A stretch of 13,930 bases of DNA from Pseudomonadota bacterium (GTDB lineage: Bacteria > Bdellovibrionota > Oligoflexia > Oligoflexales > Oligoflexaceae): NCBI GenBank assembly GCA_029556045.1, contig JAKQGS010000510.1, positions 1-13,930 on the forward strand, given 5' to 3'. Made by a program: the position numbers and the translations under genes. This document shows positions 1 through 7,288 of this stretch, one piece after another. Each line of letters begins with the position of its first letter. Within the stretch, counting starts at the first letter, position 1. The notes under the pieces are model-generated. The model was given only the letters and a program-made list of their open reading frames with translations, made no database searches and was not told the DNA's origin.

Positions 1-165
1 CCCCAAACATTCTTTGCCCTGATATCCCGATCAACGAAGTGTGTGCACTCTTATGAGTTGGTCGACCTCGCATAAAATCGAAGGGCGAGATTTCATTAAA
101 GGGGGACCACCGAATCGCCGATGACTTGCGGTGGAACAGGGCGAGCATTTGCGAAAGGGTGAAAC

Positions 166-972
166 ATGGGAATGTTTGGTAATTTTTTCAAGGGACTCTT
201 CAGCGCAGTTCCGGAGGCTGAACCCGTCGCAACGGACTCATCCTCGCTCTTTGGCATGACCCCGGAGACCCTTTCTGCATCCCGAAGGCGCACAGAACGA
301 CATCCCACCCGCTCAGCCAATGTCGTCTGGATTACCGTCGGTGGCCGTCATCGCATCAACGTGCAAAACATCAGTTACGGGGGTCTGGCCCTGCAATGTG
401 AGATGGATCAGCTGAAACCATTTTTTTCCGATGACGGTATGATTGAGGTCGTTCTTCATATCTATCACATGGAACTCCCCTGCCGCCTCAATGCACTGTA
501 TCATTCCGGGTCGATGGTGGGATGCGCCTTTGTGCATGACAATGAGAAAACCCTGTTGTTTCTGCGCAAGTCCCTGGAATTTTTTCGCGTGGGTAACAGC
601 ATGGTTCCGCTACCGAAAGAAATCGTCAAAAGTGAATTCCAGGAGCCCCGTTTTGCCTGCTATCATGGCACTCCGGCTACCGATCTGATCCTGCAGTTTG
701 AAAGTGAAAAACACGAGCAAATCCAAAACATCCAGCTATCCTTTCGCGACGGTGCCATAACCAGCAAACTGACCTACGACCAGAACGGGTTTCATTGGCT
801 GCGCTACGATGGAAAAGAAGAGACCAGTCCTCTGCCACTAGAACAAGCCTTTTTCATCATGCTGGGGATGTACGAAAAACTGGACGTCAAAGCGTTGGGT
901 TCAATCATCACCGCTTTCGAGCGGGAGCTGGATCGGTTCTATCCGCAGCAAAAACTATCATCCGTCATTTAG
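166..972 (+). CDS. PilZ-domain protein with an unassigned C-terminal half
   Basis: 268 aa, no signal peptide, probably cytoplasmic. Seen: a PilZ signature, with RxxxR at R45-R49 (context RRTERHPTR) and NxSxxG at N68-G73 (NISYGG), followed by a short VGCAFV strand near residues 118-123 that matches the end of a PilZ barrel. In PilZ proteins these two motifs hold cyclic di-GMP, so binding of that messenger is inferred. Residues 1-35 are a short possibly amphipathic leader (GMFGNFFKGLFSAV). Residues 150-268 match no family I recognise; they look mixed alpha/beta, with the end mostly helical. The start ATG at 166 is preceded by GCGAAAGGG, a usable ribosome site. The gene is convergent with folA, 43 bases away. 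Sure of the PilZ domain; the output (motility, polysaccharide or other) cannot be read from the sequence. Confidence 0.85.
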   Translation: MGMFGNFFKGLFSAVPEAEPVATDSSSLFGMTPETLSASRRRTERHPTRSANVVWITVGGRHRINVQNISYGGLALQCEMDQLKPFFSDDGMIEVVLHIYHMELPCRLNALYHSGSMVGCAFVHDNEKTLLFLRKSLEFFRVGNSMVPLPKEIVKSEFQEPRFACYHGTPATDLILQFESEKHEQIQNIQLSFRDGAITSKLTYDQNGFHWLRYDGKEETSPLPLEQAFFIMLGMYEKLDVKALGSIITAFERELDRFYPQQKLSSVI

Positions 973-1015
973 AAGCTATTTTTAGAAGTCTATTTTATAG
1001 AAGCCTTTTTAGACT
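973..1015. terminator. possible weak bidirectional terminator between convergent genes
   Basis: The gap between the PilZ gene and folA is AT-rich and carries three imperfect copies of AGAAG followed by a T-rich stretch (about 971, 984 and 998). An inverted pair, AAGTCTA (986-992) and TAGACTT (1010-1016), encloses an 18-base loop. T runs flank it on both strands. The stem is short and the loop long, so termination here is only a suggestion. Confidence 0.25.
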
Positions 1016-1534
1016 TTAGGTGTGGACGCGGTCATAGGTCAGAAACGAATAACGCAGATCACCCTCCTGTCCTTCAACGTGGGCCACTTCCTGAAACTCC
1101 CGTGGATCAAGCTCTGGGTAAAATGTATCCCCGTCATTGATGATCGTGTGAATCCGCGTCAGGTGTACCCGTGCCGTCAGCGGCAATGTCTGGCGGTAAA
1201 TCTCGCCGCCACCCACAATACACACCTCATGCCCCCATTGCGGTGCCAGCTGGCGGCACAGCTCCAAAGCAGCCTCCAGGGAATCCACCCGTTCCACCCC
1301 TTCCGGTGGCTTCCATGTGCTGTTGCGGGATACCACCACCGTCTTGCGCCCAGGCAGAGGACGTCCAATCGCATCAAAGGTTTTGCGCCCCATCACCATG
1401 ACGTGCCCCATGGTGGTGGCTTTAAAAAACTTCAGATCAGCGCTCAGGTGCCATGGCATAGCCCCTTGCCGCCCGATAACCTGGTTATCGGTGCAGGCCA
1501 CCACATGGACCAATTGAATGTCATGGGGCTTCAT
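1016..1534 (-). CDS. folA: dihydrofolate reductase
   Basis: 172 aa, cytoplasmic. It reduces dihydrofolate to tetrahydrofolate with NADPH, regenerating the cofactor that thymidylate synthase consumes. Seen: [20 protein letters not shown] at residues 11-30 with W28, the catalytic acid D33 in LSADLKFF, the NADPH-loop motif GRKTF (49-53), a second nucleotide-binding stretch VVVSRN (66-71), IVGGGEIY (106-113) and the C-terminal GDTFYPEL (135-142). Length is close to the usual 160-170 aa. Its ATG overlaps the TGA of thyA (ATGA, 1534-1531), which implies translational coupling in one operon. The start keeps the family spacing to the first beta strand. No key residue appears missing. Confidence 0.97.
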   Translation of the reverse strand: MKPHDIQLVHVVACTDNQVIGRQGAMPWHLSADLKFFKATTMGHVMVMGRKTFDAIGRPLPGRKTVVVSRNSTWKPPEGVERVDSLEAALELCRQLAPQWGHEVCIVGGGEIYRQTLPLTARVHLTRIHTIINDGDTFYPELDPREFQEVAHVEGQEGDLRYSFLTYDRVHT

Positions 1535-2325
1535 ATGGCCACCGGCGCCTTGATGCCAGGCTGCGGGTGATAGTCCTCGATCACAAAGTCATCGAATTGA
1601 TAGTCAAAGATCGTGGCCGGCTTTCGTTTGATCACCAGCCGTGGCAAGGGTCCTGGCTCACGCTTGAGTTGCGTTTGGGCCTGCTCCAAATGATTGGCGT
1701 AAAGATGAACGTCTCCACCCGTCCATACAAAGTCCCCTACCTCAAACCCGCACTGCTGCGCCACCATATGGGTCAAGAGAGCATAGGAGGCAATATTAAA
1801 CGGGGTCCCCAGAAAGTAATCCTGGCTACGAGCGTATAGCATGCAGGACAGTCGATTCTGGGCCACATAAAACTGGAAGAGCAAGTGACAGGGCGGCAAG
1901 GCCATCTGGTCCAGCAATCCCACATTCCAGGCATTGACGATATGACGCCGCGAGTCCGGATTTTTACGCAGCCCCTCCATCAATTGGCTGATCTGGTCCA
2001 CATGGGAGCCATCCGGTTTGGGCCAGGATCGCCACTGATGCCCGTAGACTGGCCCGAGATTGCCCGCCGCATCGGCCCATTCGTCCCAGATGGTGACACC
2101 GTTGTCCTGCAGATAGCGAATATTGGTGTCCCCTTTCAGAAACCACAGGAGTTCATGAATGATGGATCGCAGGTGCAGTTTTTTAGTGGTGAGCAGAGGA
2201 AAACCATCCTGGAGATTAAACCGCATCTGGCGTCCAAACACCGACAGGGTCCCTGTCCCCGTCCGGTCTTCCTTGCGCACGCCGGTTTCCAGAATCTCCT
2301 GCATCAATGCCAGGTATTGTTTCAT
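1531..2325 (-). CDS. thyA: thymidylate synthase (ThyA type)
   Basis: 264 aa from ATG 2325, the same length as E. coli ThyA and nearly collinear with it. It methylates dUMP to dTMP using 5,10-methylene-tetrahydrofolate and releases dihydrofolate, which the next gene, folA, recycles. Seen: R21 in the phosphate-binding loop (DRTGTGT), [14 protein letters not shown] (55-68), R126-R127 (DSRR), the catalytic nucleophile C146 in ALPPCH, the [16 protein letters not shown] segment near 169-184 and the C-terminal GIKAPVAI. An in-frame GTG at 2364 would add 13 residues, but ATG 2325 is preceded by AGGGGG at good spacing, gives the standard N-terminus MKQYL, and lies downstream of the candidate promoter at 2364-2393. 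One small departure from E. coli is [10 protein letters not shown] in place of YQRSCDVFLG. Confidence 0.98.
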   Translation of the reverse strand: MKQYLALMQEILETGVRKEDRTGTGTLSVFGRQMRFNLQDGFPLLTTKKLHLRSIIHELLWFLKGDTNIRYLQDNGVTIWDEWADAAGNLGPVYGHQWRSWPKPDGSHVDQISQLMEGLRKNPDSRRHIVNAWNVGLLDQMALPPCHLLFQFYVAQNRLSCMLYARSQDYFLGTPFNIASYALLTHMVAQQCGFEVGDFVWTGGDVHLYANHLEQAQTQLKREPGPLPRLVIKRKPATIFDYQFDDFVIEDYHPQPGIKAPVAI

Positions 2326-2363
2326 CGGCGGGGCCCCCTGTGTCTCATGGAAAGTATTTTCCA

Positions 2364-2393
2364 CTTATAAACGGATTTTAGGGGGAGAACCAA
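2364..2393 (-). promoter_or_regulatory. candidate sigma70-type promoter for thyA-folA
   Basis: On the minus strand, TTGGTT (-35, at 2393-2388) and TATAAG (-10, at 2369-2364) are separated by 18 bases. The predicted transcription start, near 2357, leaves a leader of about 30 bases before the thyA ATG, including its AGGGGG site. The -10 box matches consensus at 5 of 6 positions; the -35 box is weaker. Confidence 0.45.
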
Positions 2394-2402
2394 GAGGATT
2401 TT

Positions 2403-2425
2403 GGGTGCCTGCCCGGCAGGCACCC
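2403..2425. terminator. perfect GC-rich stem-loop between lipoprotein gene and thyA
   Basis: GGGTGCCTGCC (2403-2413) is the exact reverse complement of GGCAGGCACCC (2415-2425), with one base between, so 10-11 pairs can form a very stable hairpin. It lies 12 bases beyond the lipoprotein stop and upstream of the candidate thyA promoter, where a terminator for the lipoprotein transcript would be expected. On that strand it is followed by AAAATCC rather than a U tract, so it is not a canonical intrinsic terminator. It could instead be an RNA-end stabiliser or a dispersed repeat. Confidence 0.45.
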
Positions 2426-2436
2426 GGTCGGGAGGA

Positions 2437-3438
2437 TTACTGACAGACAAAGGCGGTACCGTTGCCACGGGTGCGAACCCCGTCACAGGGGTGCTGACCT
2501 TCGCCGGAAACCGTCAGCTTGGCCTGGTTGCCCGCCAGGTCACCGGCGATTTTACCGATGCTGCCGCTGTCGTTCACCTGCACGGTGCCCTGGCTCTGGT
2601 TACCGCGACCAACATAAACCAGGGATTCAACCTCTAGGCCCCCGATTTTAACGTTTGCGGTCGATTGATTGCCTGCCAAAAAGAGGCAAACACCTTTCAC
2701 CTTGGCGCCATCACCATTACCTTCCAACTTCAGATTCAGTCGGCTCTTGTTGCCGGTGAGTTTAACCGCGATCACGCCCCCCTGCTGCACGCTGACATCC
2801 TGTTCCCGGCTGACCAGATGTACACGGGACAGTGGAACTCCCAGGATGTCGGCGCAAGCCTTGGCTTCGGAGCGGCTGGGGCAACCCACCACCTTGTCAC
2901 CGGCCGGTGGCGTTGTGGTCCCGGTACTTGTACCAGGGGCGCCATCGTTATCCGCGGTGCTGTCGCTGGAATTGGAGCCGTTATTGGATTTACCATTGGT
3001 GGTTGTTCCACCGCTTGGGGTGGTTCCCCCGTTGGTGGTGGATCCGTCAACCGTCGTACCGCCACCGGTAGGCACATCACCGTCACCCGTGTTCGATGCC
3101 ACCGTTGGATCATTGTCAGCGTATGCGGTGGTATCGATGTCAACATCGGTATCCAACGGTGCATTGGCCAGCTCATCAAAGACGGTTTCGGGATCCTGCG
3201 GCACCGAGGCATTGGCAAGATCATCGGGATTATCGATGGAGGCTTCGCTGCCAGGCTCAAATCCCCCACTGTTGGGATCGACCTTGACCATCACATTGGC
3301 CTCATTCTCCCGCTCCCCGAAAGAGGGGTCCTGGTCGCGTCCACAGCCGGTCAGTGACGTCGCCAGCAACAGGCTGAACAGAACGGAGGGTGCAGGTTGC
3401 AGGATGTTTTTGACAAAGGAAGTGAAATGATATGTCAT
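2437..3438 (-). CDS. large lipoprotein with low-complexity linker and beta-repeat C-terminal domain
   Basis: 333 aa. Seen: a signal peptide ending in lipobox LTGC (C32), predicting a lipid-anchored envelope protein; an acidic stretch (35-110); a Gly/Thr/Ser/Asn-rich linker (about 111-180); then a C-terminal domain with C186, C195, C251, C318 and C332. This domain has four units built on GN-x-(S/A): LTGNKSRLNLKLEG (227), LAGNQSTANVKIGG (254), GRGNQSQGTVQVND (277) and LAGNQAKLTVSGEG (301), 23-27 residues apart, suggesting a small beta-solenoid, perhaps like DUF3060. It is clearly related to the lipoprotein at 5937-6548: shared C-x-D-x-LG start, C-(L/M)-x-(F/L) before a repeat, and C near the end as FVCQ/FICP. 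ATG 3438 has AGAGGAG upstream. Function unknown; surface display is inferred from the linker. Confidence 0.85.
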   Translation of the reverse strand: MTYHFTSFVKNILQPAPSVLFSLLLATSLTGCGRDQDPSFGERENEANVMVKVDPNSGGFEPGSEASIDNPDDLANASVPQDPETVFDELANAPLDTDVDIDTTAYADNDPTVASNTGDGDVPTGGGTTVDGSTTNGGTTPSGGTTTNGKSNNGSNSSDSTADNDGAPGTSTGTTTPPAGDKVVGCPSRSEAKACADILGVPLSRVHLVSREQDVSVQQGGVIAVKLTGNKSRLNLKLEGNGDGAKVKGVCLFLAGNQSTANVKIGGLEVESLVYVGRGNQSQGTVQVNDSGSIGKIAGDLAGNQAKLTVSGEGQHPCDGVRTRGNGTAFVCQ

Positions 3439-3770
3439 GGGTGTGGCTCCTCTAAGTTATGCCTTCAAATCCCGCCTGCAGCATGGTTTGCCTGCGAGAC
3501 ATTTCACACAGTCGGCCAAGAGGTGTTTGGCTTAAGGTTTTTTTAAAAAATCTTGTTAGCTTTGTATTTTCAGCTAATTAGAGACCCCTACCGTTTCACC
3601 TTTTCGCGCTGGATGCAGCTGATCGGTACAAAATCTGCAAATTCTGACCATTGGTAAGCTTAAAAAAGCATCAGGCCTGGACCCTTGAACTTTTTGCCTG
3701 AAGCGACTATTGTCGAGAATTATTAAGAATCTTGACCATTAAATGGATGAAAATTTGCCTGAGGTGCCTC
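3439..3770. other. divergent intergenic regulatory region between lipoprotein gene and glyS
   Basis: About 330 bases with no convincing gene. It holds the lipoprotein ribosome site (minus strand, AGAGGAG near 3447-3453), an AT-rich near-palindrome at 3534-3554 (AAGG, T run, A run, TCTT), an inverted repeat TTAGCT (3556-3561) / AGCTAA (3572-3577), a TCAGGC (3671-3676) / GCCTGA (3696-3701) pair straddling the -35 box of the glyS promoter, and the glyS leader. I see no T-box features such as a specifier stem followed by an antiterminator. Confidence 0.5.
3685..3713 (+). promoter_or_regulatory. candidate sigma70-type promoter for glyS
   Basis: TTGAAC (3685-3690) and TATTGT (3708-3713) are separated by exactly 17 bases. 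A start of transcription near 3720 would give a leader of about 50 bases. The inverted repeat TCAGGC / GCCTGA (3671-3701) overlaps the -35 element, and TTTGCCTGA recurs at 3754-3762 in the leader; either could be an operator. Confidence 0.5.
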
Positions 3771-5285
3771 TTGTCCACTCCTGACATCATGACGAAAATC
3801 GTATCCCTGGCTAAACGCCGGGGCTTTGTGTTTCAAAGCAGTGAGATCTATGGGGGACTGAAGTCTTCCTACGACTTTGGACCTCTCGGGGTGGAATTAA
3901 AACGCAATATTGCCGCCGAATGGTGGCGTACTATGGTTTACGAACGCGAAAATGTTGTGGGCCTCGATGCGTCAATCATCATGCACCCAAAAGTCTGGGA
4001 ATCCTCGGGCCACGTGGCCGGGTTTTCCGATCCTCTGGTGGACTGCTTGAATTGCAAGGAGCGTTTTCGCGCCGATAAAGCCCCCCGCATGGCCGCAGGC
4101 TCAGGGGTGGAGTTTCTGGAAGGCGGCAAGTCTGGCGGCAAAAAAATGTCAGGCACGGTGGGAGAACGTGGTTACGTCTGCCCGGTGTGTTCCAGCCCCA
4201 ACCTCAGCGCCGAACGCCAGTTTAACGGTATGTTCCGCACCACCCTGGGACCGGTTGACCCGCTTACGGAAGCGGTGCGGGCATTGTACGGCAAGGGACT
4301 ACCGGAAGACGAGTTTCGGGCTAAACTGGAGGAGCACGTCCGCGCCTCCACCGTATACCTGCGCCCCGAAACCGCCCAAGCGATGTTTGTGCAGTTTCTG
4401 AACGTGCAACAGTGTATGTCCATGAAAGTGCCGTTTGGCATTGCCCAGAGCGGCAAGTCCTTCCGCAATGAAATCATCACCGAACACTTTATCTTCCGCT
4501 CCGTCGAATTTGAGCAGATGGAGATGGAGTTTTTCGTCGAGCCTGGCACACAGGGGCAATGGCTGGAATACTGGACCAACGAACGATTGAGTTGGTACCG
4601 CAAATACGCCAACACCCCGGACGCTTTCCGCCTCCGTCGCCACGACAAAGACGAGCTGGCCCATTACTCCGACGATTGTTACGACATTGAATACATGTAC
4701 CCCTGGGGCTGGGGCGAACTGGAAGGGGTGGCATCCCGCACCGATTACGATCTGAAAAAACACGCTGAGGCCACCGGGGTTAAACTCAGTTATTTTGATC
4801 AAAACAAAGAAGATCCCGCCACCGGTAAGCCCGGTTGGCGCTATACCCCCTATGTGATCGAGCCCGCAGCCGGTCTGACCCGTTCGGTTCTGGCATTTTT
4901 ACTGGATGCCTTTGCGGAAGAAGGCGGCGTCGATCATGCGGGGCAGGACAAGACGCGCACGGTTCTCAAGCTTCACCCCCGTCTGGCGCCGGTCAAAGCG
5001 GCGATTCTGCCGCTGGTCAAAAAGGATGGCATGCCGGAAAAAGCCGATGCCATCGTCCGGGAATTCCGCCATTCCGGTATTATGGTGAACTATGATGAGC
5101 AGCAGTCGATCGGTAAACGGTATGCTAAACACGATGAGATTGGCACGCCGTATTGTTTGACGGTTGACCAGCAAACCCTGCAGGACGATACCATCACCAT
5201 CCGGGATCGTGACAGCGCCGAGCAGGTGCGGGTTCCCATCACCGAGGCTTTGGATACCGTCAAAAAACGTTTGAACAATTTCTAA
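3771..5285 (+). CDS. glyS: glycyl-tRNA synthetase, single-chain (alpha2) type
   Basis: 504 aa from TTG 3771. Class II synthetase that charges tRNA-Gly with glycine; cytoplasmic. Seen: the N-terminal signature SLAKRRGF followed by SSEIYGGL and YDFGPLGVELK; a zinc-ribbon-like insertion with C92, C95, C137 and C140 (CLNC and CPVC); RPETAQAMF; class II motif 2 FRNEI (241-245); motif 3 GLTRS (368-372); and a C-terminal anticodon-binding domain (about 405-500). Length is typical for the homodimeric family, distinct from the alpha/beta tetramer type. Start choice: TTG 3771 has GAGG six bases upstream, whereas ATG 3789 has no good ribosome site nearby but gives a family-like N-terminus and is the main alternative. 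Probably co-transcribed with the next gene, 27 bases downstream. Confidence 0.96.
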   Translation: MSTPDIMTKIVSLAKRRGFVFQSSEIYGGLKSSYDFGPLGVELKRNIAAEWWRTMVYERENVVGLDASIIMHPKVWESSGHVAGFSDPLVDCLNCKERFRADKAPRMAAGSGVEFLEGGKSGGKKMSGTVGERGYVCPVCSSPNLSAERQFNGMFRTTLGPVDPLTEAVRALYGKGLPEDEFRAKLEEHVRASTVYLRPETAQAMFVQFLNVQQCMSMKVPFGIAQSGKSFRNEIITEHFIFRSVEFEQMEMEFFVEPGTQGQWLEYWTNERLSWYRKYANTPDAFRLRRHDKDELAHYSDDCYDIEYMYPWGWGELEGVASRTDYDLKKHAEATGVKLSYFDQNKEDPATGKPGWRYTPYVIEPAAGLTRSVLAFLLDAFAEEGGVDHAGQDKTRTVLKLHPRLAPVKAAILPLVKKDGMPEKADAIVREFRHSGIMVNYDEQQSIGKRYAKHDEIGTPYCLTVDQQTLQDDTITIRDRDSAEQVRVPITEALDTVKKRLNNF

Positions 5286-5312
5286 TTCGACGCCAGGGTG
5301 AGGGCTGCAGCA

Positions 5313-5783
5313 ATGAATCGACCGGAACAAGGGGAACGCAAGCGCAACAATCGGGGTGGCCGTGGTCGCCGCCCTGGCAACGATCGTCGCCGTGACCGCA
5401 GCTCAGGTGGCAATGACGCTCAGGGAAATCGCGGATCACAGCCACAGGGAGGGGGACGCCCACAAGGACAGCGCAATGCCGGCAAATCCTCTGAGCCCGC
5501 ACGCAAGGCTGCTCCCAATTTCGATACCCCCATGGCCAAGGATAATCCCACACTGCGCTATGGAGTGGTATTTTACGACAACCATTCCCAGGCTAAAGCC
5601 GACTTTGCCCGCCTTGAAGAGCTGGCACAGCAGTATGATCGACTCAATATCGTCATCCGCGCCGAAGGGGAAATGGACGATCCCGACCTCACCCAATACG
5701 GTAAAGTGTTCGCTGGGGCTGCATGGGCCCTGATCCATGATCGCCGAGTTGCGGAAGGTTGGTACGACCAGCTCCATATCTAA
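5313..5783 (+). CDS. small protein with basic Arg/Gly-rich tail, in operon with glyS
   Basis: 156 aa from ATG 5313; not recognised. Residues 1-60 are strongly basic and disordered, rich in Arg, Gly, Asn and Gln with RGG-like steps (NNRGGRGRR, RRRDRSS, GGGRPQGQR). Residues about 78-156 look like a compact alpha/beta fold (LRYGVVFYDN, a charged helix, LNIVIRAEGE, YGKVFAGAAWALI). No signal peptide. An Arg/Gly tail of this kind often contacts RNA, so a role near translation is plausible given glyS next door, but that is inference. A GTG at 5298 is in frame, but ATG 5313 is better placed, with GAGGG eight bases upstream. A strong terminator follows the gene. Confidence 0.75.
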   Translation: MNRPEQGERKRNNRGGRGRRPGNDRRRDRSSGGNDAQGNRGSQPQGGGRPQGQRNAGKSSEPARKAAPNFDTPMAKDNPTLRYGVVFYDNHSQAKADFARLEELAQQYDRLNIVIRAEGEMDDPDLTQYGKVFAGAAWALIHDRRVAEGWYDQLHI

Positions 5784-5800
5784 AAGACAATCCTGATAAA

Positions 5801-5860
5801 TACCGAACGGAATGACTAGCGCATGCATCTGCAATTGCTGTCATTTCCGGTAATTTTTAG
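5801..5860 (+). terminator. rho-independent terminator of the glyS operon
   Basis: An interrupted stem: TACCG, a short bulge and GGAATGAC (5801-5815), a bulged T, and AGC on the left; GCT, GTCATTTCC and GGTA on the right (5837-5852). It is followed at once by a T run (5854-5858). Position just after the operon's last stop fits. Confidence 0.65.
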
Positions 5861-5880
5861 CTTTTATCTAAACCCCATTC

Positions 5881-5929
5881 CCTCCTCCTCCGATAAGAAC
5901 TCGTCAGTCAGATGACGCAATAGAGGAGG
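5881..5929 (+). promoter_or_regulatory. leader able to mask the ribosome-binding site of the lipoprotein gene
   Basis: CCTCCTC (5881-5887, within a CCTCCTCCTCC run) is the exact complement of the ribosome site GAGGAGG (5923-5929). Between them a second stem, CGTCA (5902-5906) / TGACG (5913-5917) with a six-base loop, brings the two together. If the transcript starts upstream of 5881, translation could be gated by opening this structure. The transcript start is not known, so function is inferred. Confidence 0.35.
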
Positions 5930-5936
5930 TTGAATC

Positions 5937-6548
5937 ATGAAAATCCTGTCTCACAAAATCGTCGCCCATGCTGTGCTGGCCACCGCTCTGGTGTCCGGCT
6001 GCGGTATCAACATAGGTGCCTCCGATGGCAACAATAAGGCGAAAGTGGGGGTCGGCACCGGAGGAGTGGATGTGGAAACCCAAACCGGTGACAACAACGA
6101 AACCGACACCGCTGTAAAAACCTCCACGGAAGATCTTGGAGGAACGACCACCTTTGAAACCCTGTGTACCGACGCGCTAGGCTATACCGTGGAGCCCGGA
6201 ACCATCACCCAGGATACCTACATCGTATCCAACCGTATCGCTGAGAGCGAGGCCCATACCTATACCGTCGCGTCTGATCTCGGACTATTGTGCATGGTCT
6301 TCAATGGCGTTGAAAATGTCGTCAATTTAAACCTCGACGCCTCGGTCAGCAAACTGGCGCTGGTGGCCAACGGTACGAAAAATAACCTGACCATCAACGT
6401 GGCGGCCGGCAAAAGCCTCACAATCGAAACCGTGATCCACAATGGGGTGGAAACCAACGTGACGGTGACCAAGGGGGATGGTGCCAGTGTCACCTGTCCC
6501 ACCGATAAGATCATCAGTGTAATCGACGGACAGTTCATTTGCCCATAG
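5937..6548 (+). CDS. lipoprotein, short homologue of the beta-repeat lipoprotein
   Basis: 203 aa. Seen: signal peptide with lipobox LVSGC (C22), a Gly/Asn/Asp/Thr-rich spacer (25-70), then a cysteine-bearing beta-repeat domain. Repeat units VFNGVENVVNLNLD (121), LVANGTKNNLTINVA (142) and VIHNGVETNVTVTKG (166) are 22-24 residues apart. C77 (CTDALG), C119 (CMVFNG), C187 and C202 (QFICP) align with C195 (CADILG), C251 (CLFLAGN), C318 and C332 (AFVCQ) of the lipoprotein at 2437-3438, so the two are homologues; this one has one repeat fewer and a much shorter linker. ATG 5937 follows AGAGGAGG with good spacing. The next lipoprotein gene starts 44 bases after the stop, so they probably form one transcript. 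Function unknown. Confidence 0.85.
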   Translation: MKILSHKIVAHAVLATALVSGCGINIGASDGNNKAKVGVGTGGVDVETQTGDNNETDTAVKTSTEDLGGTTTFETLCTDALGYTVEPGTITQDTYIVSNRIAESEAHTYTVASDLGLLCMVFNGVENVVNLNLDASVSKLALVANGTKNNLTINVAAGKSLTIETVIHNGVETNVTVTKGDGASVTCPTDKIISVIDGQFICP

Positions 6549-6592
6549 TTGTGACGTTCGTTTGATTCGTCCACAAGCGCGGGAGATTCCGG

Positions 6593-7162
6593 ATGGGAAA
6601 GCCGATCTGCCTGTTATTAGTCGTTGTGGTGATGGCCGGAGGTTGCCGCATGCGGCAACCCGTGCTGCATGCAACTCCCACGGGTGCATCGTCTGCAACT
6701 GTGGAACCCTTTGATGTGGAGGGTATCCGCACACGCCTGCGGGAGATCGCCGCCCAAAACGGCAATCGCCAGATCGACTATGGCAGCCATTCGTCGGAGG
6801 GCAGCACCGTCATCGAACTGGCACGTCGGGCCCCCTTTGAGCCCACCGCGGCCCTGTGGCTGGCGGATTGGTTGCGGGACTACGAATCCGCCAGCGGTGA
6901 GGATCTTGCGGGCCTCCGTGTGGAACTATTGATCCGTACTGCCGGGGACCGGGACGGCTGCATCGATTTACCCTATCTGCAAGCGATCCTTAAGGCCGCC
7001 GAAAACCCCCGCGCCAACCGGGTTGTGCGGGATGGCGCCGGATGGGCCTATCTCGACACTCTGTATTTCAATGACCGTTACAGCCGTCGGTTAACCCCTC
7101 CGGCACGACAGGCCCTGCACCAGTTTTTAAATCCTGCATTGGTCAGTCTCCAAAACGAATGA
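6593..7162 (+). CDS. lipoprotein of unknown function
   Basis: 189 aa; not recognised. Seen: a short hydrophobic signal peptide ending in lipobox MAGGC (C18), a linker (19-40), then a mainly helical domain (about 41-189) with an Arg/Glu-rich first helix (VEGIRTRLREIAAQ), a helix rich in aromatic and aliphatic residues (PTAALWLADWLRDY), a single further cysteine (C113) and a closing helix (PARQALHQFL). The helical pairs recall HEAT/TPR-like packing but I see no clear repeat. ATG 6593 has GGGAG at 6581-6585. It shares no visible similarity with the beta-repeat lipoprotein just upstream, though spacing suggests co-transcription. Confidence 0.75.
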   Translation: MGKPICLLLVVVVMAGGCRMRQPVLHATPTGASSATVEPFDVEGIRTRLREIAAQNGNRQIDYGSHSSEGSTVIELARRAPFEPTAALWLADWLRDYESASGEDLAGLRVELLIRTAGDRDGCIDLPYLQAILKAAENPRANRVVRDGAGWAYLDTLYFNDRYSRRLTPPARQALHQFLNPALVSLQNE

Positions 7163-7288
7163 CACTTTTCAAATACTCCTGCCCATTTCCCAACGCCTAA
7201 CCCCCGTTTTTTTACGATTTCTTAATTTGCTTTATTCCCAACAGTTACTTCATATTATGATCACACCTAAATCATATCGAGGCGCCTG

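Noticed and set aside
1..165. Short inverted repeat CTCGC (67-71) / GCGAG (85-89) upstream of the PilZ gene
   Set aside because: Only five pairs with a 13-base loop; expected by chance. No gene or clear promoter is seen in this stretch.
2326..2364. Longer thyA start at GTG 2364
   Set aside because: Adds 13 residues absent from the family, and its start codon lies within the candidate -10 box, upstream of the predicted transcript start; ATG 2325 has the strong ribosome site.
2669..3430. 253-codon plus-strand open frame
   Set aside because: It is the antisense of the lipoprotein gene; its Pro/Ser/Val-rich composition simply mirrors the Gly/Thr linker on the coding strand.
3601..3770. T-box riboswitch in the glyS leader
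   Set aside because: No specifier loop, conserved T-box sequence or terminator/antiterminator pair is visible, and the predicted leader is only about 50 bases.
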